Assembly: GCA_937925525.1 (NCBI GenBank)
Contig: CALALS010000217.1
Span: 1 to 6,501 of the forward strand
Direction of reading: 5' to 3'
Length of the DNA: 6,501 nt
From: an uncultured Flavobacteriales bacterium
GTDB lineage: Bacteria > Bacteroidota > Bacteroidia > Flavobacteriales_E > Vicingaceae
Shown here: positions 6,425-6,501 of the stretch, in pieces
Layout of the letters: each line of letters opens with the position of its first letter
Position numbering within the stretch: the stretch's first letter is position 1
Notes under the pieces: generated by a model
Told to the model about the DNA's origin: nothing
Databases searched by the model: none
The model's input: the letters and a program-made list of their open reading frames with translations, nothing else
Translations under genes and position numbers: made by a program

Positions 6425-6501
6425 TATTTTTCTTTAATCTTTTCTCCGTTTTTATACCAAACCATTCTTTTTACTTCTCCTTTTGGTGAGTAGTAAATCC
6501 A
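6424..6501 (-). CDS. C-terminal end of an unidentified gene (partial)
   Basis: From the right edge, reading on the - strand, an open frame of 25 codons ends in TAA at 6426-6424. It shares its last base with the ATG of the thioesterase gene. The visible residues begin W-I-Y-Y-S-P-K-G-E-V-K-R and end M-V-W-Y-K-N-G-E-K-I-K-E-K. The spacing of Y-Y, K-G-E, W-Y-K-N-G-E-K recalls MORN-like repeats of the YwqK family, but this is too little to assign a family. That the frame is real is suggested by its coding-like composition and the exact TAATG junction. The start lies beyond the window, so size and function are unknown. Confidence 0.6.
   Translation of the reverse strand, partial: WIYYSPKGEVKRMVWYKNGEKIKEK

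Noticed and set aside
6013..6493. Two overlapping + strand open frames opposite the thioesterase gene
   Set aside because: They are the complement of the conserved hotdog domain; neither has a signal peptide, promoter or family motif.

Overview
The window reads as chromosomal DNA of a Bacteroidota bacterium, most likely of the Flavobacteriales type. The reasons are: strongly AT-rich DNA; start codons preceded by A-rich leaders with almost no Shine-Dalgarno sequences; promoter-like elements of the Bacteroidota form TAnnTTTG; several lipoproteins ending their signal peptide in S-C followed by K-K; and MutS, TrmH-like and thioesterase proteins whose wording matches that phylum from memory. Genus cannot be assigned from sequence alone.

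Layout, left to right. (1) Bases 1-69 hold a likely promoter for a 573-residue lipoprotein (70-1791) that joins an OmpA-like peptidoglycan-binding segment to TPR repeats, closed by a strong terminator. (2) Bases 1856-2734 hold three small lipoprotein genes in tandem on the + strand (73, 75 and 78 aa). They are diverged paralogues sharing C-K-K-x-Y-x-C-x-C-T after the signal peptide and two further cysteines. Each seems to have its own promoter, and the second has its own terminator. (3) On the - strand, overlapping the third lipoprotein gene by 12 bases, lies a SPOUT/TrmH-family RNA methyltransferase gene (2723-3256). (4) Diverging from it is mutS (3327-5936), starting with TTG. The two genes share a compact control region in which two exact TAnnTTTG boxes face opposite ways only two bases apart. 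(5) Convergent with mutS, five bases away, is a hotdog-fold acyl-CoA thioesterase gene (5942-6424, - strand). Its start overlaps the stop codon of a further gene by one base (TAATG); only the last 25 codons of that gene are in the window.

The genes do not form one pathway. mutS, the methyltransferase and the thioesterase are housekeeping genes; the left third encodes envelope lipoproteins. The parts least explained by known families are the trio of cysteine-patterned small lipoproteins and the interlocked mutS/methyltransferase promoter. No RNA genes, mobile elements, CRISPR arrays or long repeats were seen. No stretch over 300 bases lacks a gene.
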